Source of the DNA: Leptospira broomii serovar Hurstbridge str. 5399
GTDB lineage: Bacteria > Spirochaetota > Leptospiria > Leptospirales > Leptospiraceae
Reading direction: 5' to 3'
Length of the DNA stretch: 64,000 nucleotides
Assembly (NCBI RefSeq): GCF_000243715.2
Contig: NZ_AHMO02000008.1
Span: forward strand, 359,001 to 423,000
Below are positions 48,511-60,138 of the stretch, one piece after another. The position numbers were made by a program, and so were the translations under genes. Each line of letters begins with the position of its first letter. Position 1 is the first letter of the stretch. A model generated the notes under the pieces. It had not been told where the DNA came from. It saw only the letters and a list, made by a program, of their open reading frames with translations, and did not search any database.

Positions 48511-48566
48511 TACTTTCCCTTTCTGCCACTTTCGGGGGCTTTCTCTTTGTATTATCTGCGAAGAAT

Positions 48567-48589
48567 GGAAAAATCATCAGGATTTTTCC
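48567..48589. promoter_or_regulatory. Perfect nine-base inverted repeat upstream of mreB
   Basis: GGAAAAATC (48567-48575) and GATTTTTCC (48581-48589) flank a five-base loop, 57 to 79 bases before the mreB start in the mreB-gppA divergent region. It may be an operator or a leader hairpin of the mre transcript. Confidence 0.35.
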
Positions 48590-48701
48590 GTGGTTGATCC
48601 AATTCAATATTTCTCGTGCAAGTCGTACGGGCAATTCCAAAACAAAAAAAACGAAAAACAAATTGGAAACACTACGGGCCCGATGAAACTTAGCGGAAAT
48701 T

Positions 48702-50255
48702 ATGGTTCGGGCAAACACCCTTGCTGCCATCGATCTTGGCACAAACTCCTTTCATATGATCGTGGTCCGGGTGCGTGAAAACGGCACCTTCGAAGCCCTG
48801 ACCAGAGAAAAAGAAAACGTCCGCTTAGGAAGCGGTTTGGAAGAAGGCGGAGAAATCGACCCGCCTGCATTTCGGCGCGCCATCGAATGCTTAAAACGCT
48901 TCAAGGTTATAGCCGAAAACTCCAAGGCCGAAATTCGTGCAGTAGCCACATCTGCCCTGAGGGAAGCCTCCAATCGGAACGCCTTTCAGGAAGCCGCCTG
49001 GAAAGAAGCCGGAATACGAATCGACGTGATTAGCGGCTACGAAGAAGCCCGCTTAATTTACTTCGGAGTTCTTCAAGGCCTGCCGGTTTTCGACAAAAAG
49101 ATACTGATGATCGACATAGGCGGAGGAAGCACCGAGGTTCTAGTCGGTTTCCGAGGTGACATCCTTTTTTCGAAGAGCTTCAAATTGGGGGCAATCCGGC
49201 TTACCGAAAAATTCCTGAAATCGGACCCTCTTTCCTCTTCCGAAATAAAAAAGTGCAAACTATACATCGAGGAAATGATCCTTCCATTTCGCAAAGTATT
49301 GAGGGACCTCCATCCCGAATTGATCATCGGTTCTTCAGGAACCGTTCAGGCAGTCGCCGGAATCATTCGGTCCTTTGATGGAGAACATGAAGAACGCCCT
49401 CTAAATCATTTCAGATTTTCGGCCGGAGAATTTCGAAAAGCCAAGAATCTAGTGTTAGAGACGGATACTTCCAAAAAAAGGGCAAAACTTCCGGGACTCG
49501 ATTCCAAGCGTTCGGATATTATCGTAGGCGGGATACTGATCTTGGAAGAGTTGTTCCAACAACTTGATCTTCCCAATTTGATCGTCTCGGAATTAGCTCT
49601 TAGGGAAGGGATCATTTACGATACGATTCGAAAATGGGAACATTTCCAGGACGATGAACATTCCCGGCATTTGGACGATATTCGACAAAAATCCGTCCAT
49701 AATTTGCTGGTTTCCTTCACTCGAGACGAGGTATACGCCAGGCATGTCGCAAAGCTCGCTCTCGATCTATTCGATCAGTTAAAGAACGTTCATAACTTAG
49801 GAAACGAGGAAAGAGAATTGTTAGAGGCCGCGGCATTGCTACACGAGGTCGGATTGTTCATCTCCCATTCCGCGTATCATAAACATAGCTATTATCTGAT
49901 TCGAAACTCCGAGGCAATGTTAGGATTTACTTGGAGAGAAATCGAAATCATCGCCTTGACCGCAAGATATCATCGGAAAAGCGGCCCGAAAGTGAAGCAT
50001 CGGGAGTTCCAACGTTTGGGCTATAGAGAGCAAGAGATCGTCTTAAAGCTTTCAGGCATTTTACGAATCGCAAGCGCTTGCAATCGAAATCGTCAAGGCT
50101 TGATCGAATCCATCAAATGCCAGACTCGTAAAAATCAGGTCATATTTACCTTACATGCAAAAGCAGGATATGACAAAAGTCTAGAACTTTGGGCCTGCGA
50201 AGAACAAGCCGAGCCTTTCGAGTCTGCATACGGGTTAGTTCCGTTGTTTCAATAA
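48702..50255 (+). CDS. Ppx/GppA family phosphatase with HD-like C-terminal domain
   Basis: The 517-residue protein has the ASKHA-fold N-terminal half: [26 protein letters not shown], the segment [13 protein letters not shown] and [13 protein letters not shown] helical HD-type C-terminal domain follows ([24 protein letters not shown]). Such proteins cleave polyphosphate (Ppx) or pppGpp (GppA), so it should act in phosphate storage or the stringent response. Which substrate is used cannot be told here. ATG 48702 begins the standard N-terminus. Confidence 0.93.
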   Translation: MVRANTLAAIDLGTNSFHMIVVRVRENGTFEALTREKENVRLGSGLEEGGEIDPPAFRRAIECLKRFKVIAENSKAEIRAVATSALREASNRNAFQEAAWKEAGIRIDVISGYEEARLIYFGVLQGLPVFDKKILMIDIGGGSTEVLVGFRGDILFSKSFKLGAIRLTEKFLKSDPLSSSEIKKCKLYIEEMILPFRKVLRDLHPELIIGSSGTVQAVAGIIRSFDGEHEERPLNHFRFSAGEFRKAKNLVLETDTSKKRAKLPGLDSKRSDIIVGGILILEELFQQLDLPNLIVSELALREGIIYDTIRKWEHFQDDEHSRHLDDIRQKSVHNLLVSFTRDEVYARHVAKLALDLFDQLKNVHNLGNEERELLEAAALLHEVGLFISHSAYHKHSYYLIRNSEAMLGFTWREIEIIALTARYHRKSGPKVKHREFQRLGYREQEIVLKLSGILRIASACNRNRQGLIESIKCQTRKNQVIFTLHAKAGYDKSLELWACEEQAEPFESAYGLVPLFQ

Positions 50256-50291
50256 AGGTAATATCCTTTTCGAATCACTCGGAGCAAAACC

Positions 50292-50310
50292 TTCCGATTA
50301 AAAATCGGAA
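50292..50310. terminator. Hairpin between convergent genes
   Basis: TTCCGATT (50292-50299) and AATCGGAA (50303-50310) pair perfectly around three bases, between the convergent ends of the Ppx/GppA gene and the DUF6941-like gene. There is no proper T-run, so a bidirectional terminator function is only possible. Confidence 0.35.
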
Positions 50311-50328
50311 ATAAATCAAGAAAGGGGC

Positions 50329-50745
50329 TTAAGCGGATGGAGGGACTGCGGGAACCTGATCGACCCAAAGAGGTCTACTACCGACAATATCTCCACCGAT
50401 ACGTAAAAGTAAAATATAGCGACCTTCTCTCGGAAAAACCGCGTGCGGGATTGGAATCCCGATTTCGACAGGCTCCGCGCCGTTATTCACTCGAATCGTT
50501 CCGCCGACTCCCATTATTTTTTCGCTCGTATCCGCAAATTCGAGTTCAAGCGTAAATTCATGATCGCCCGGAGTAAGATTCGTAACACAGATATAAATTC
50601 CCCAAGGAGGGAAAACGACCGGAAATTGCTGAGCAAAGAATTTGGTAAACGTTCCGATAATTCCGCGCTTGCCATTATCTTCGGTTATCACTCGGTCCGC
50701 GAAGAGTAGAGCGAGAAGTACGGGTTCGCTTGCATTTGCATTCAT
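50329..50745 (-). CDS. Conserved hypothetical protein, DUF6941-like
   Basis: The 138-residue protein appears beta-rich (VLLALLFADRVITEDNGKRGIIGTF, FTLELEFADTSEKIMG, EGRYILLLRIGGDIVG, read in parts). The start pattern (FADRVITEDNGKRGIIG) resembles the DUF6941 family, a predicted beta-sandwich of unknown role. No signal, membrane or catalytic motif is visible. It stands alone upstream of the sucA terminator. Confidence 0.6.
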   Translation of the reverse strand: MNANASEPVLLALLFADRVITEDNGKRGIIGTFTKFFAQQFPVVFPPWGIYICVTNLTPGDHEFTLELEFADTSEKIMGVGGTIRVNNGAEPVEIGIPIPHAVFPREGRYILLLRIGGDIVGSRPLWVDQVPAVPPSA

Positions 50746-50839
50746 ATTACAACGGTTACCTAACGCCGGGTCTATCGACGAACTGATCCTATTATTCGAT
50801 AGACGAAGTCTTGAAGACGGAATTTTATTAAAAGAACCG

Positions 50840-50866
50840 AAGGTCTCCGAGAAAGCCGGAGACCTT
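50840..50866 (-). terminator. Terminator hairpin downstream of sucA
   Basis: AAGGTCTCCG (50840-50849) and CGGAGACCTT (50857-50866) form a perfect ten-base stem around seven bases, nine bases past the sucA stop on the minus strand. The downstream minus strand reads CGGTTCTTTT, a modest T-run. Confidence 0.7.
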
Positions 50867-50874
50867 ATTTCTAG

Positions 50875-53658
50875 TTAGTAAAGAAACGCATCCTGCACGA
50901 GTTGGTCTTGCTCCTGAAGATGGACTTTCATATGACCCGCGGCCGGACTTGGAGATTCTTTTCGGCCTGCGTATTTCAGTCGAGAGGAGGAAGGAAGAAG
51001 TTCTTCCAAACGATCCCTCACAAAAAACCATGCACCTTGATTCTTCGGCTCTTCTTGGCACCATACGAACGTTTTCGCGTTCTTGTAAGTTCTTAATATC
51101 GCTTCGATTTCCTTGTTCGGGAACGGATACATTTGTTCCACGCGGATTAATGCGGTATTTTGAACCTTATTTTCTTCGCGATATTTTAATAAATCGTAAT
51201 ATACTTTTCCGAAACTGAATACGATTTTTTCGACTTTATCCGCCTTTAAATCGCCCGAATCGGGCAGAACTTCTTTGAAAGCCCCTTTCAACAGATCTTC
51301 GATCGGAGACAAGGCTCCCGGAAAACGCAAAAGCGATTTCGGCGTAAAGATAATCAACGGTTTGCGGAAATTTCTAAGCATCTGCCGTCTGAGCAAATGG
51401 AAGTATTGTGCCGCATTCGTACAATTCGCGACCTGCATATTATTATCGGCGGAAAGCTGGAGGAATCTCTCTATACGACCCGAGCTATGTTCGGGTCCTT
51501 GGCCTTCGTATCCGTGAGGCAGCAATATGGTTAAACCCGATAACCTTTGCCATTTTACTTCCGAACTGGAAAGAAATTGGTCGAAGATCACCTGAGTATT
51601 ATTAGCAAAGTCTCCGAACTGCGCCTCCCAAATAACCAAAGCATTCGGATCCGAAAGCGAGTAGCCGTATTCAAAACCCAAAACGGAAAATTCCGAAAGC
51701 GATGAATTTACGATCTCAGCCTTAGCTTGCTTGTCGGAAATATGATTCAATCCTACGTATTTTTCGCCGGAATTAATATCCACAAGAACCGCATGGCGAT
51801 GAGAGAAAGTACCCCTTTGACTGTCCTGTCCTGAAAGTCGGATTCTAAAACCGTTTTCCAGAATCGAACCGAAGGATAGCGCCTCGGCCATCCCCCAATC
51901 TAAAGGAATTTTTCCTTCCGCCATTTCCTTTCTACTTTGTAGGAGCTTAACTAATTTCGGATTCGGAGTAAATCCTTCCGGAACGGTCGTGATCGCATGA
52001 ACGATTCGATCCCTCTGCTCCGCAAGTACGGAAGTCGCAGTACCGCTGTCCAGGGGATCCTTGGAGTAACGAGCCCAAACACCCCGCATCGTATCGACCT
52101 TCATCTTGATGTCCTGCTCTTTAGCTCTTTGGAAAGAATCTTCCAAACCTTGCTGAGAGCCGTTTTTGATAAAATCGACTTCGTCTTTAGTAATATCTCC
52201 GTCGGCCAATAATTTCTTTTCGTAGAGCTGAGCGGTCGGAAGATGACCTTTGATTACTGCATACATTTTCGGCTGAGTGAATGCGGGCTCGTCGGTTTCG
52301 TTGTGTCCGAGTCGGCGATAGCAGATCAAATCGATGATAAAATCTTTTTTAAACTTCTGACGGTATTCCATCCCGAGCTTAGTGACTCGATAAACCGCCT
52401 CCGGATCGTCACCGTTAACGTGTACGATTGGGATCTGATAACCTTTTGCCAAGTCGGTCGCGTATAAAGTCGATCTAGATTCGTTCGGTAAAGTTGTGAA
52501 GCCGATCTGGTTATTGATTACGATATGAAACGTTCCACCCGTCGTATAACCTTCTAAATTCATCAAGTTAATGGTTTCTGCAACCACTCCCTGTCCGGCA
52601 AACGCGGCGTCTCCGTGAATGGTTACGGGCATATACTTAGAACGATCGGTATCGTCATACTGCTCTTGACGAGCGCGAACGGATCCGGTTACAACAGGAT
52701 TTACCGCTTCTAAATGGCTAGGATTAAAAGCCAAAGATAACTTTACTTCCTTACCGGCAGTCGTCATCTTACTGTTGGAATAGCCTAAATGGTATTTTAC
52801 GTCGGCGTAACTGACGGCGCCTTTTTCCGCCTTTTCCTCGAACTCGGCGAATACTAGGGAAGCCGGCTTTTCGATAACATTAACAAGTACGTTTAAGCGA
52901 CCTCTATGAGCCATGCCGATAACGAGTCCGTCCATTTTAAAATGACCGGCTTCTTCGACGATCGTATCTAGCATGGGAATCATGCTTTCTCCCCCTTCCA
53001 GGGAGAAGCGCTTTTTACCTACGTATTTTTTGGCGAGAAAGGTTTCGAAGTGATCGGCTTGGAAAAGTTTTTCAAAGAGGCGGAGCCGGATACTTTTGGA
53101 TAAGGGAGCATGGAAATCGACGGATTCGACTTGTTTTTGCAACCATTCTCGCTCCTCGTCGTTTACGAGATAATATTGTTCGTACCCGATGGTACTACAG
53201 TAAGTCTTTTCAAACCAGTCGATGACATCTTTAAGCTTGGCTCTTCCTAGACTGGCATTATTGGTATCGACCACCGTGTCCAAGTCCGCCTGGGTCAAGT
53301 TTCCCAGTTTAGCGTCTATGAACTTACGATTCGGTTTGGAAATTCCTAATGGATCCAAATCGGCTGCAAGGTGACCCTGCCTTCTATACGCGTTAAGAAG
53401 GTTGATGATACCCATTTCACGAAAAGTACCCGCCTGGGCGTCCGTAAATGAAGTCGCCACGGCCCCTTTCCCGTTTCCATTACCGTTCGACGCGCCATTC
53501 GTCCCGTTACCCGAATAGACTCCGTTGGTCTCCACTTCTTGGAAAAAGAGAGCCCATTCCTTGTCCAAAGACTGCGGATCTTTCTTAAACTTTTCGTAAA
53601 GTTCTTCCAGGAGAACTCCGTTCTCTCCGTATAATGCCATTAATTGTTCGATTTTCAT
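50875..53658 (-). CDS. sucA: 2-oxoglutarate dehydrogenase E1 component
   Basis: E1 decarboxylates 2-oxoglutarate with thiamine diphosphate and passes the succinyl group to SucB. The 927-residue protein has the expected length and segments: [18 protein letters not shown] at the N-terminus, [29 protein letters not shown], the ThDP-binding [11 protein letters not shown] region, and the C-terminal [16 protein letters not shown] glycine/asparagine-rich linker (around 51-65, [13 protein letters not shown]) follows the first domain. It lies 12 bases downstream of lpdA and ends the cluster. Confidence 0.97.
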   Translation of the reverse strand: MKIEQLMALYGENGVLLEELYEKFKKDPQSLDKEWALFFQEVETNGVYSGNGTNGASNGNGNGKGAVATSFTDAQAGTFREMGIINLLNAYRRQGHLAADLDPLGISKPNRKFIDAKLGNLTQADLDTVVDTNNASLGRAKLKDVIDWFEKTYCSTIGYEQYYLVNDEEREWLQKQVESVDFHAPLSKSIRLRLFEKLFQADHFETFLAKKYVGKKRFSLEGGESMIPMLDTIVEEAGHFKMDGLVIGMAHRGRLNVLVNVIEKPASLVFAEFEEKAEKGAVSYADVKYHLGYSNSKMTTAGKEVKLSLAFNPSHLEAVNPVVTGSVRARQEQYDDTDRSKYMPVTIHGDAAFAGQGVVAETINLMNLEGYTTGGTFHIVINNQIGFTTLPNESRSTLYATDLAKGYQIPIVHVNGDDPEAVYRVTKLGMEYRQKFKKDFIIDLICYRRLGHNETDEPAFTQPKMYAVIKGHLPTAQLYEKKLLADGDITKDEVDFIKNGSQQGLEDSFQRAKEQDIKMKVDTMRGVWARYSKDPLDSGTATSVLAEQRDRIVHAITTVPEGFTPNPKLVKLLQSRKEMAEGKIPLDWGMAEALSFGSILENGFRIRLSGQDSQRGTFSHRHAVLVDINSGEKYVGLNHISDKQAKAEIVNSSLSEFSVLGFEYGYSLSDPNALVIWEAQFGDFANNTQVIFDQFLSSSEVKWQRLSGLTILLPHGYEGQGPEHSSGRIERFLQLSADNNMQVANCTNAAQYFHLLRRQMLRNFRKPLIIFTPKSLLRFPGALSPIEDLLKGAFKEVLPDSGDLKADKVEKIVFSFGKVYYDLLKYREENKVQNTALIRVEQMYPFPNKEIEAILRTYKNAKTFVWCQEEPKNQGAWFFVRDRLEELLPSSSRLKYAGRKESPSPAAGHMKVHLQEQDQLVQDAFLY

Positions 53659-53670
53659 AATGAAAACTCC

Positions 53671-55074
53671 CTATGCGTGAATCGCCCACTTATCGACAGC
53701 CATTGCCGCCTCTTTTACAACTTCGGATAAGGTAGGGTGTGCATGAAACGATCTTGCAATATCTTCGGCAGAAGCGCCGAATTCCACCGCAACCGCCAAT
53801 TCGGCGATCATGTCCGAGGCCCTAGGCCCGAAGACAAAGGCTCCCAAAATCTTATCCGTCTTTTTATCCGCCAATATCTTGACTTGGCCTTCGGCCTCGT
53901 TCATCGCTTTTGCTCTTGCATTTGGCTTAAATAAAGACTTTCCGGTTTTGTATTCGACACCTGCGGCTTTAAGTTCCTCTTCTCCCTTCCCGACCCAAGC
54001 CAATTCCGGCCAAGTATACATTATGGAGGGAACCGCTAAATAATTCACATGACCGGATTGACCCGCGATTAATTCAGCTAGAGCGACTCCTTCTTCTTCG
54101 GCCTTATGAGCTAGCATCGGACCGTCGATCACGTCGCCGATTGCATAGATGCCCGGAATATTCGTCCGAAAGTGGGAATCCACTTTAATGCGTTTCCTTT
54201 CGGTTAATTGGACCCCTGCGTCCTCCAATCCGATCCCCTCGATGAATGGCCTGCGTCCGATCGCCACTAAAACGACATCGGCATCCAGTTCGGATTCCTT
54301 GCCGCCGGGTGCGGCAATTTTAACTTTCACACCGTTTTTACTTGAACTTGCACCTAAGACTTTATGCTCGAATAAGAAATTGAACCCCTGGCCTTCCAAA
54401 CTTCTCTGAAGTAAATTCCCGAAGGATTTATCCACATTGGTTAATAAACCGGGTAGTAACTCAACGACAGTAACTTGGGCCCCCAAACGTTGCCAAACCG
54501 ATCCTAATTCGAGTCCGATTACGCCGGCGCCTATGATAACGAGTTTTTTCGGGATTACTCGGAGATCGATCGCATGATCCGAAGTAATGATTGTTTTTCC
54601 GTCCACCGGAAGACTAGGAATATCGATCGGAACGGATCCGGTCGCCAATACGATATGCTTCGCGGATAGAGTTTCTTTTTTTCCATCGGCAAGAGAAACC
54701 TCTACTTTTCCCCCGCCTAATAATTTTCCGAAGCCTTCGTAACGAGTAATCTTATTCTTTTTCATCAAGTAGTCGACGCCGTCGGTGACTTCCTTAACGA
54801 TCACATTTTTACGTTCCATCAACTTATTGAGATCGAGCGTCACCTTGCCGACTCCGATCCCGTGGTCCTGGGTTTTATGAAGAACCTTATGGTATTCTTC
54901 CGAAGAGTCCAATAACGCTTTGGAAGGTATACATCCTACGTTTAGGCAGGTTCCTCCTAGCGTTTTTCGTTTTTCGATGATTCCGGTTTTTAATCCCAAC
55001 TGAGCGGCCCGGATCGCATTTACGTATCCACCTGGGCCCGAACCGATAACTAATACGTCGAATTCTTCCGCCAT
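53671..55074 (-). CDS. lpdA: Dihydrolipoamide dehydrogenase (E3)
   Basis: E3 reoxidises dihydrolipoamide on SucB with FAD and NAD+. The 467-residue protein has the FAD motif [13 protein letters not shown], the redox disulphide Cys43/Cys48 ([13 protein letters not shown]), the NAD motif [14 protein letters not shown] and the C-terminal HAHPTLSE catalytic histidine. It lies between sucB and sucA, so it is dedicated to this complex though it may also serve others. Confidence 0.97.
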   Translation of the reverse strand: MAEEFDVLVIGSGPGGYVNAIRAAQLGLKTGIIEKRKTLGGTCLNVGCIPSKALLDSSEEYHKVLHKTQDHGIGVGKVTLDLNKLMERKNVIVKEVTDGVDYLMKKNKITRYEGFGKLLGGGKVEVSLADGKKETLSAKHIVLATGSVPIDIPSLPVDGKTIITSDHAIDLRVIPKKLVIIGAGVIGLELGSVWQRLGAQVTVVELLPGLLTNVDKSFGNLLQRSLEGQGFNFLFEHKVLGASSSKNGVKVKIAAPGGKESELDADVVLVAIGRRPFIEGIGLEDAGVQLTERKRIKVDSHFRTNIPGIYAIGDVIDGPMLAHKAEEEGVALAELIAGQSGHVNYLAVPSIMYTWPELAWVGKGEEELKAAGVEYKTGKSLFKPNARAKAMNEAEGQVKILADKKTDKILGAFVFGPRASDMIAELAVAVEFGASAEDIARSFHAHPTLSEVVKEAAMAVDKWAIHA

Positions 55075-55087
55075 TTCTATCGATTCC

Positions 55088-56335
55088 CTATACTTCCAAA
55101 AGAAGCCGAGTCGGATCCTCGATCGCTTCTTTTACTTTAACCAAGAAAGTTACCGCCTCTTTTCCATCCACGATCCTATGATCGTAGGAAAGAGCTAAAT
55201 ACATCATCGGACGAATAACTATCTGATCATTAACGACGACGGCACGCTTTACTATATTATGAAGTCCCAATATTCCACTTTGAGGCGGATTCAAGATAGG
55301 AGTCGACATCATCGATCCGTAAATTCCTCCGTTTGAAATCGTAAAAGTTCCCCCTTCCATTTCGGAAAGTTCGATTTTGCCGTCTTTTACCTTATTGGCG
55401 AGTCTGGCTATCTCGGATTCTATCTGTGCAAAACTTAGCAGATCCGCGTCTCTAACGATGGGAACTACGAGGCCTTTCGGTCCTCCCACGGCGACTCCGA
55501 TATCATAATAATTCTTGTAAACCGTATCCGTTCCGCGAATTTCGGCGTTGATGGCCGGAATAATTTTCAACGCGCCGATCGCAGCCTTCGTGAAGAAGCT
55601 CATAAATCCCAATCCGATATTATGAGCGTCTTTGAACTTATCCTTATATTTATTTCTAAGATCCATCACGGCGCTCATATCCACTTCGTTAAACGTCGTT
55701 AGATGCGCCGCGTTGTGTTGCGCGGAAACCAGACGATTTGCGATAGTCTGGCGAAGCTTGGTCATAGGAACGACGTTCTCGCGAGGTAGATTTCCTCTGC
55801 TTGCGACCGGAATCGCCTTAGGAATTTCTTTTACCGGTTGTGACTGGGTAGAAGAAATTGCCGTCACATTAGTCGCCTTGTTGGCGACTGACGTTAATAC
55901 GTCTTCTTTCGTAATTTGCCCGTTCTTTCCGGTACCACGGATTGAAGCCGGATTTAAACCGTTATCATCGATCAACTTTCTAACGGCCGGTGGAAGAGTT
56001 TCGTTAGCGGCGCCTGCGTTATTTGTTATCGGTGCTGAGGTGGTTTTGGCTGTTTCTGGAGAAGAGGAGGATGGGGAAGGAGAGCTTGAGGCGGAGGCGG
56101 CTGGATCGATAAGTCCGATGACTTCCTTGATTTTAACCGTTTCCCCGGGCTTTTTATTTATCTTCTGGAGGACTCCCGCCGACGGGGCCGGGACTTCCAT
56201 GGTCACCTTATCGGTTTCCAGTTCTACGAGGACTTCATCCTGTTCTACTCGTTCGCCTTCTTTTTTAACCCAATTTGCTATGGTAGCTTCCGTAATGGAT
56301 TCGCCCATTTCGGGAACCTTGATCTCTATCGACAT
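55088..56335 (-). CDS. sucB: 2-oxoglutarate dehydrogenase E2 (dihydrolipoyl succinyltransferase)
   Basis: E2 transfers the succinyl group to CoA. The 415-residue protein has an N-terminal lipoyl domain with the modified Lys43 ([11 protein letters not shown]), an Ala/Ser/Pro-rich linker, an E3-binding domain ([16 protein letters not shown]) and a catalytic domain ending with [11 protein letters not shown] 56335 is the start; the frame stays open 58 residues upstream but that sequence is not E2-like. Here the transcription order is sucB-lpdA-sucA, different from the common sucAB order. Confidence 0.96.
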   Translation of the reverse strand: MSIEIKVPEMGESITEATIANWVKKEGERVEQDEVLVELETDKVTMEVPAPSAGVLQKINKKPGETVKIKEVIGLIDPAASASSSPSPSSSSPETAKTTSAPITNNAGAANETLPPAVRKLIDDNGLNPASIRGTGKNGQITKEDVLTSVANKATNVTAISSTQSQPVKEIPKAIPVASRGNLPRENVVPMTKLRQTIANRLVSAQHNAAHLTTFNEVDMSAVMDLRNKYKDKFKDAHNIGLGFMSFFTKAAIGALKIIPAINAEIRGTDTVYKNYYDIGVAVGGPKGLVVPIVRDADLLSFAQIESEIARLANKVKDGKIELSEMEGGTFTISNGGIYGSMMSTPILNPPQSGILGLHNIVKRAVVVNDQIVIRPMMYLALSYDHRIVDGKEAVTFLVKVKEAIEDPTRLLLEV

Positions 56336-56627
56336 CTTGATCCTGCGGAGGCAGTTATCCGTCCCATTCCGAGACCGCCTCCATTTCACTTTCCGTAAGC
56401 CGAAAAATTCTGTAAAGCGGTTCTTGGCAAAACCGTGTTTTGATGAAAATAACCTCTTCCTATTCAATTCGACGGTAAAATATCGACCGGCAAAGAGGAT
56501 TTCCATCAACTCCCGGCCTTCATCGGAAAAAAAATTCCAACCGAAAGATGATTGAACTATGACAAAGGATAAGCGAACTCAATCTCGACCGAGCTTAAAC
56601 TACCGAAAATAGATCGCTTGAGTCCCC
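56336..56627. other. 292-base gap between sucB and pbp1A
   Basis: The 292 bases upstream of sucB contain an open frame of 58 codons that joins the sucB frame. It is basic and unlike any E2 domain, so it is probably leader. The sucB promoter should lie here. I saw no clear -10/-35 pair and no terminator for the upstream PBP gene. Confidence 0.5.
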
Positions 56628-59087
56628 TTAATCCGTTTTAGGTTTAAACTTCCTCTCGGTTTTCCCGATTTCTTCATCGCTAATTTGATATTCTTGCTGT
56701 AAGAATTCGCGGAAATCGATCGATCGATGATGATCGCGGTCGCCGTCACATTGTCGATTTCCTTGAACGGACTTCGTTACTCCGGCGACTGTAATAGGTT
56801 TTAAGGTTAAATTTTGCGTCATCGGACAAACTCCCGGTTTTGGAGTCAGCCCGTTATAAGCGCAGGTTCCACCCCCCTGGACCTCGTCCGGTGGGAGGTC
56901 CTCGCCGTGTTCGTTTCCAAAATTAGGATATCCTTGCCCACCGTAGAATCTATTGTACATTCTTCCCCAGATGGGAACTGCGAGGACCGATGCTGCTTGT
57001 CCTCTTCCTAACGAAATCGAACTTTTATCGAAGCCCATCCAAATCACCGTCGTCAGCTTAGGATCGAATCCGCAATACCAAGCGTTGGTAAACGAGGAAG
57101 TCGAACCGGTTTTACCTGCGGCAAAGCCTTTATAATTTCCTTTTTCAGGATTTCTTAATCCGTCGGTCGCAGTTCCTGCCATCGCAACCATCATCAGCAT
57201 TCGACGGAGAATATAGGAAGTCCCCTCGCTGATCACTTGTATGGATCCGTCTTCCCTCTCCCTTTCCAACTCCTGTCGAACTTTCTCTTCTTCGTTATAA
57301 ATTACGTTTCCGGATTGGTCTATCACGTACCGGACGGCAAAAGGAATCACGTTCCTGCCTTTGTTTGCGATAATCGAATACCCGACCGCCATCTCGTAAG
57401 GAGTCAACTCCGCGATTCCGAGCGCAAGCGCCGGACTGGAAGGAAAACGACTCTTATCAGCCTTTGTTAAACGAGATGCGAAATCTATGACCGCATCGGC
57501 GCCCGTTCTCAGGAAAACCTGCACGGACACGATATTAAGCGAAAGGGATAGAGCTCTCGAAAGAGGGACCATCCCTTGAAAATCTCCGTCGAAATCCTGA
57601 GGAGACCAGCCTTCTCCCTCTTCCGTCAAAGTAGTAAGCGGGGCGTCCATAATACCGGTTCCGGAGCCCACCACTCTCTCGGCAATTGCAGCGCCATAAA
57701 CGAATGGTTTAAACGAAGAGCCGGTTTGTCGTCGAGCTTGCACGGCCCTGTTAAATTGATTCTTAGGAGTGAATTCGTATCCGCCGACCATCGTTTGAAT
57801 ATAGCCGTTCGTATGATCGATCGTAATCGCGGCGCCTTCCACGTGAAGGTTCTTTCCGAATATTGCGGATCGTTTTTGAAATTCGGTAAACGAGGCTGAT
57901 TCGTTGTCGGCCTCGGGTGTAAGTAGCGTCAGTAAATCGGCGGCATCGATCAGCTCTTTTTCAAGCGCAACTCGGAAGTTCGCCTTGTCGTCCAGTTTAC
58001 TTACGAAAGGAACTCCCACGGGAAAAACTGAACCTAAAAGTCCATATAAGCCCACAAGCCCTCGATCGGCCCCGCCGGCGTAATTAACCGTTACACCTGA
58101 AACGAGATCATCGTGTTTTTTAAGCGCCTTACGAAGTTCTTCCTGAGCGATTTCCTGTTTTCGGACGTCGAGGGTCGTGTAAATTTTCAGTCCGCCGTTA
58201 TAAAGCCGATCTTCGCCCAATACTTTTAATAATTTCTGTCTTACGAATTCCGTAAAATGCGGAGCTCGATTCAACTTGGTTCCCCAAGTCGACTGTGAGG
58301 GTGATTGAGTAATTACGACAGGCCAATATTTTTCCCAAAATTCGTCGTGAATGAATTGAACCTTATCCGCGGGAATGAATCCCTGCCCTGCCATTAATTT
58401 CAAAACTTCCAAATGAGCGCGCTTGGCGGCGGCCGGATTTTTGTACGGAGAATAGTCCACGGGAGCCTTAGGCAAGCGAGCGAGTAAAGCGGCCTCGGCA
58501 ACATCCAAATCCGTTACGTCCTTATGGAAATACACGTCCGCTGCCGATGCCAAACCGGTAGTTCCATGCCCTAAATATATTAAGTTAAAGTAAATTTCGA
58601 GGATTTCTTCCTTAGAATATTCCTGCTCGATCTGCAGCGTAAAGAGGGCTTCCACGAACTTACGGATAAACGATCTCTTTCTATTCTGTAAGACCGTTTT
58701 GGCCAGCTGCTGGGTTAATGTCGAACCGCCTTGCTTGATCCTTCCTGAAAGTACGTTCACGATGGCCGCGCGACTGATCGCCATGAAGTCGATTCCGAAG
58801 TGATTAAAGAAATTATTATCTTCTACGGACAAGAACGCCTGTACTACATGGGGAGGAATATCTTGGTATTTGAGCAGCTGTTGTTTATGACGATACAGTT
58901 CGGCGAATACGATTCCGTTATTATCATAGAGACGGGTCGGAGTCGTAGGTTGATAAGAAGCAAGCATTGCAAGCTCCCCCCCTTCGTCCACCTCCGAAAG
59001 TATATAGCCGAAAAACAATCCGCCTGCCAAGGCGATCCCGAGCAGGATTTTGGTCGTCCGATGGATTCCGTCGCTAAAAAGAGTCAT
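56628..59087 (-). CDS. Penicillin-binding protein 1A (bifunctional)
   Basis: The 819-residue class A PBP polymerises glycan and cross-links peptides. It has one N-terminal membrane helix, then the GT51 domain with catalytic Glu89 in [14 protein letters not shown], and [12 protein letters not shown]. The transpeptidase domain has SxxK in [14 protein letters not shown], SxN in LSLNIVSVQ and KTG in [11 protein letters not shown]. The tail is highly charged (ERKFKPKTD). It overlaps the metallo-hydrolase gene upstream by four bases (ATGA), so the two are probably cotranscribed. Confidence 0.94.
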   Translation of the reverse strand: MTLFSDGIHRTTKILLGIALAGGLFFGYILSEVDEGGELAMLASYQPTTPTRLYDNNGIVFAELYRHKQQLLKYQDIPPHVVQAFLSVEDNNFFNHFGIDFMAISRAAIVNVLSGRIKQGGSTLTQQLAKTVLQNRKRSFIRKFVEALFTLQIEQEYSKEEILEIYFNLIYLGHGTTGLASAADVYFHKDVTDLDVAEAALLARLPKAPVDYSPYKNPAAAKRAHLEVLKLMAGQGFIPADKVQFIHDEFWEKYWPVVITQSPSQSTWGTKLNRAPHFTEFVRQKLLKVLGEDRLYNGGLKIYTTLDVRKQEIAQEELRKALKKHDDLVSGVTVNYAGGADRGLVGLYGLLGSVFPVGVPFVSKLDDKANFRVALEKELIDAADLLTLLTPEADNESASFTEFQKRSAIFGKNLHVEGAAITIDHTNGYIQTMVGGYEFTPKNQFNRAVQARRQTGSSFKPFVYGAAIAERVVGSGTGIMDAPLTTLTEEGEGWSPQDFDGDFQGMVPLSRALSLSLNIVSVQVFLRTGADAVIDFASRLTKADKSRFPSSPALALGIAELTPYEMAVGYSIIANKGRNVIPFAVRYVIDQSGNVIYNEEEKVRQELEREREDGSIQVISEGTSYILRRMLMMVAMAGTATDGLRNPEKGNYKGFAAGKTGSTSSFTNAWYCGFDPKLTTVIWMGFDKSSISLGRGQAASVLAVPIWGRMYNRFYGGQGYPNFGNEHGEDLPPDEVQGGGTCAYNGLTPKPGVCPMTQNLTLKPITVAGVTKSVQGNRQCDGDRDHHRSIDFREFLQQEYQISDEEIGKTERKFKPKTD

Positions 59088-60037
59088 ACGAGTTCGAATT
59101 TCATTCCTTCCCGAGCTAGGATAATGGATAGGTCCTTGGTACCAAGATTTTCAGCATGGGTTTTGGCGTCATCCAAGATGATGGCCAAAATTTCGTCCGA
59201 ATACGCAGGTTCATGGTGGGTCAAAGCAAGTGTCTTAACTTCCCAGTTCGACGCACAATTAACCGCCATCGTATAGGAAGTATGTCCCCAATCGAATTTC
59301 TGAAATGAATCATCCAAGGTGTATTGCGAATCCAAAAGCAGCAAATCGGCTCCTAAGAAAAAGGGTTTCTGCCGCGCCACCAGCGGCAAATCTTCTCCGG
59401 TATATTCCGCGTCCGTAGCAAAAATGAAGCTTTTCCCATTTTCAGTAAACTTGTAGGCGGCCGACCCGCCCGGATGTTTGAGCGGAAGCCATTCGATCTT
59501 CATTCCGCCGATCAGGACGGTTTCCTCGGTTTTAAGATGACGGAAGCTACATTGATCCGCAAATCGCTCGAAAGATACCGGAAAAAATCTAGGTTCTTGC
59601 TGATAATAAAGCCGGTCCTCTAAATCTTCACTCGGAGAATAAAGCGTGAATTTATTTCCCGGAATGTAAAGAGGTTTAAAGAAAGGTATTCCTTGAATAT
59701 GGTCCCAATGAGTATGAGTGAAGAAAATGGATAATTCTCCGTTTCCTTTTCCGAATTCGCCTTGAATGAACTCATCCCCCAATACCCTTACACCGGTGCC
59801 CATATCTATTAAAACCGAATCGCCCGAGGAAGAGCGGACCTTAATGCAAGTCGTATTCCCGCCCGTTACGAAAGTCAGGTAATCGGGTAAGGTTTCCAGC
59901 CAAGTTTCTGGGGAAGAAAACGCTTTACCCCCTGAGGCTTCCGCCATCTTAAGAATCGTTAAAATCTTTTCCCTATATTCGGGGGTCCGCAAGGGGGAAG
60001 GGATCGATCCACGGACGCCGTACAGCTGAATTTCCAC
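59084..60037 (-). CDS. Metallo-beta-lactamase-fold hydrolase
   Basis: The protein (about 317 residues) has the MBL signature [15 protein letters not shown] plus further metal-ligand segments ([24 protein letters not shown]). The N-terminus [15 protein letters not shown] is typical of this group of MBL-fold hydrolases, some of which degrade cyclic dinucleotides or phosphodiesters. The start is taken as GTG 60037, which gives that exact N-terminus; a TTG at 60058 is possible. It shares a transcript with PBP1A. The substrate is unknown. Confidence 0.8.
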   Translation of the reverse strand: MEIQLYGVRGSIPSPLRTPEYREKILTILKMAEASGGKAFSSPETWLETLPDYLTFVTGGNTTCIKVRSSSGDSVLIDMGTGVRVLGDEFIQGEFGKGNGELSIFFTHTHWDHIQGIPFFKPLYIPGNKFTLYSPSEDLEDRLYYQQEPRFFPVSFERFADQCSFRHLKTEETVLIGGMKIEWLPLKHPGGSAAYKFTENGKSFIFATDAEYTGEDLPLVARQKPFFLGADLLLLDSQYTLDDSFQKFDWGHTSYTMAVNCASNWEVKTLALTHHEPAYSDEILAIILDDAKTHAENLGTKDLSIILAREGMKFELV

Positions 60038-60138
60038 TCTAATAGGAACAGGTACCAAACCGGCTGTTGACTGTCAAAGGAAACAAAAATCGGGATTTAG
60101 GTTGTCTACCGAACGGATTTGAGAAAACTAGGAGGGGT

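Noticed and set aside
56336..56509. 58-codon in-frame extension of sucB
   Set aside because: The lipoyl domain starts exactly at ATG 56335 as in all E2 proteins, and the extension is basic and unlike any E2 region.
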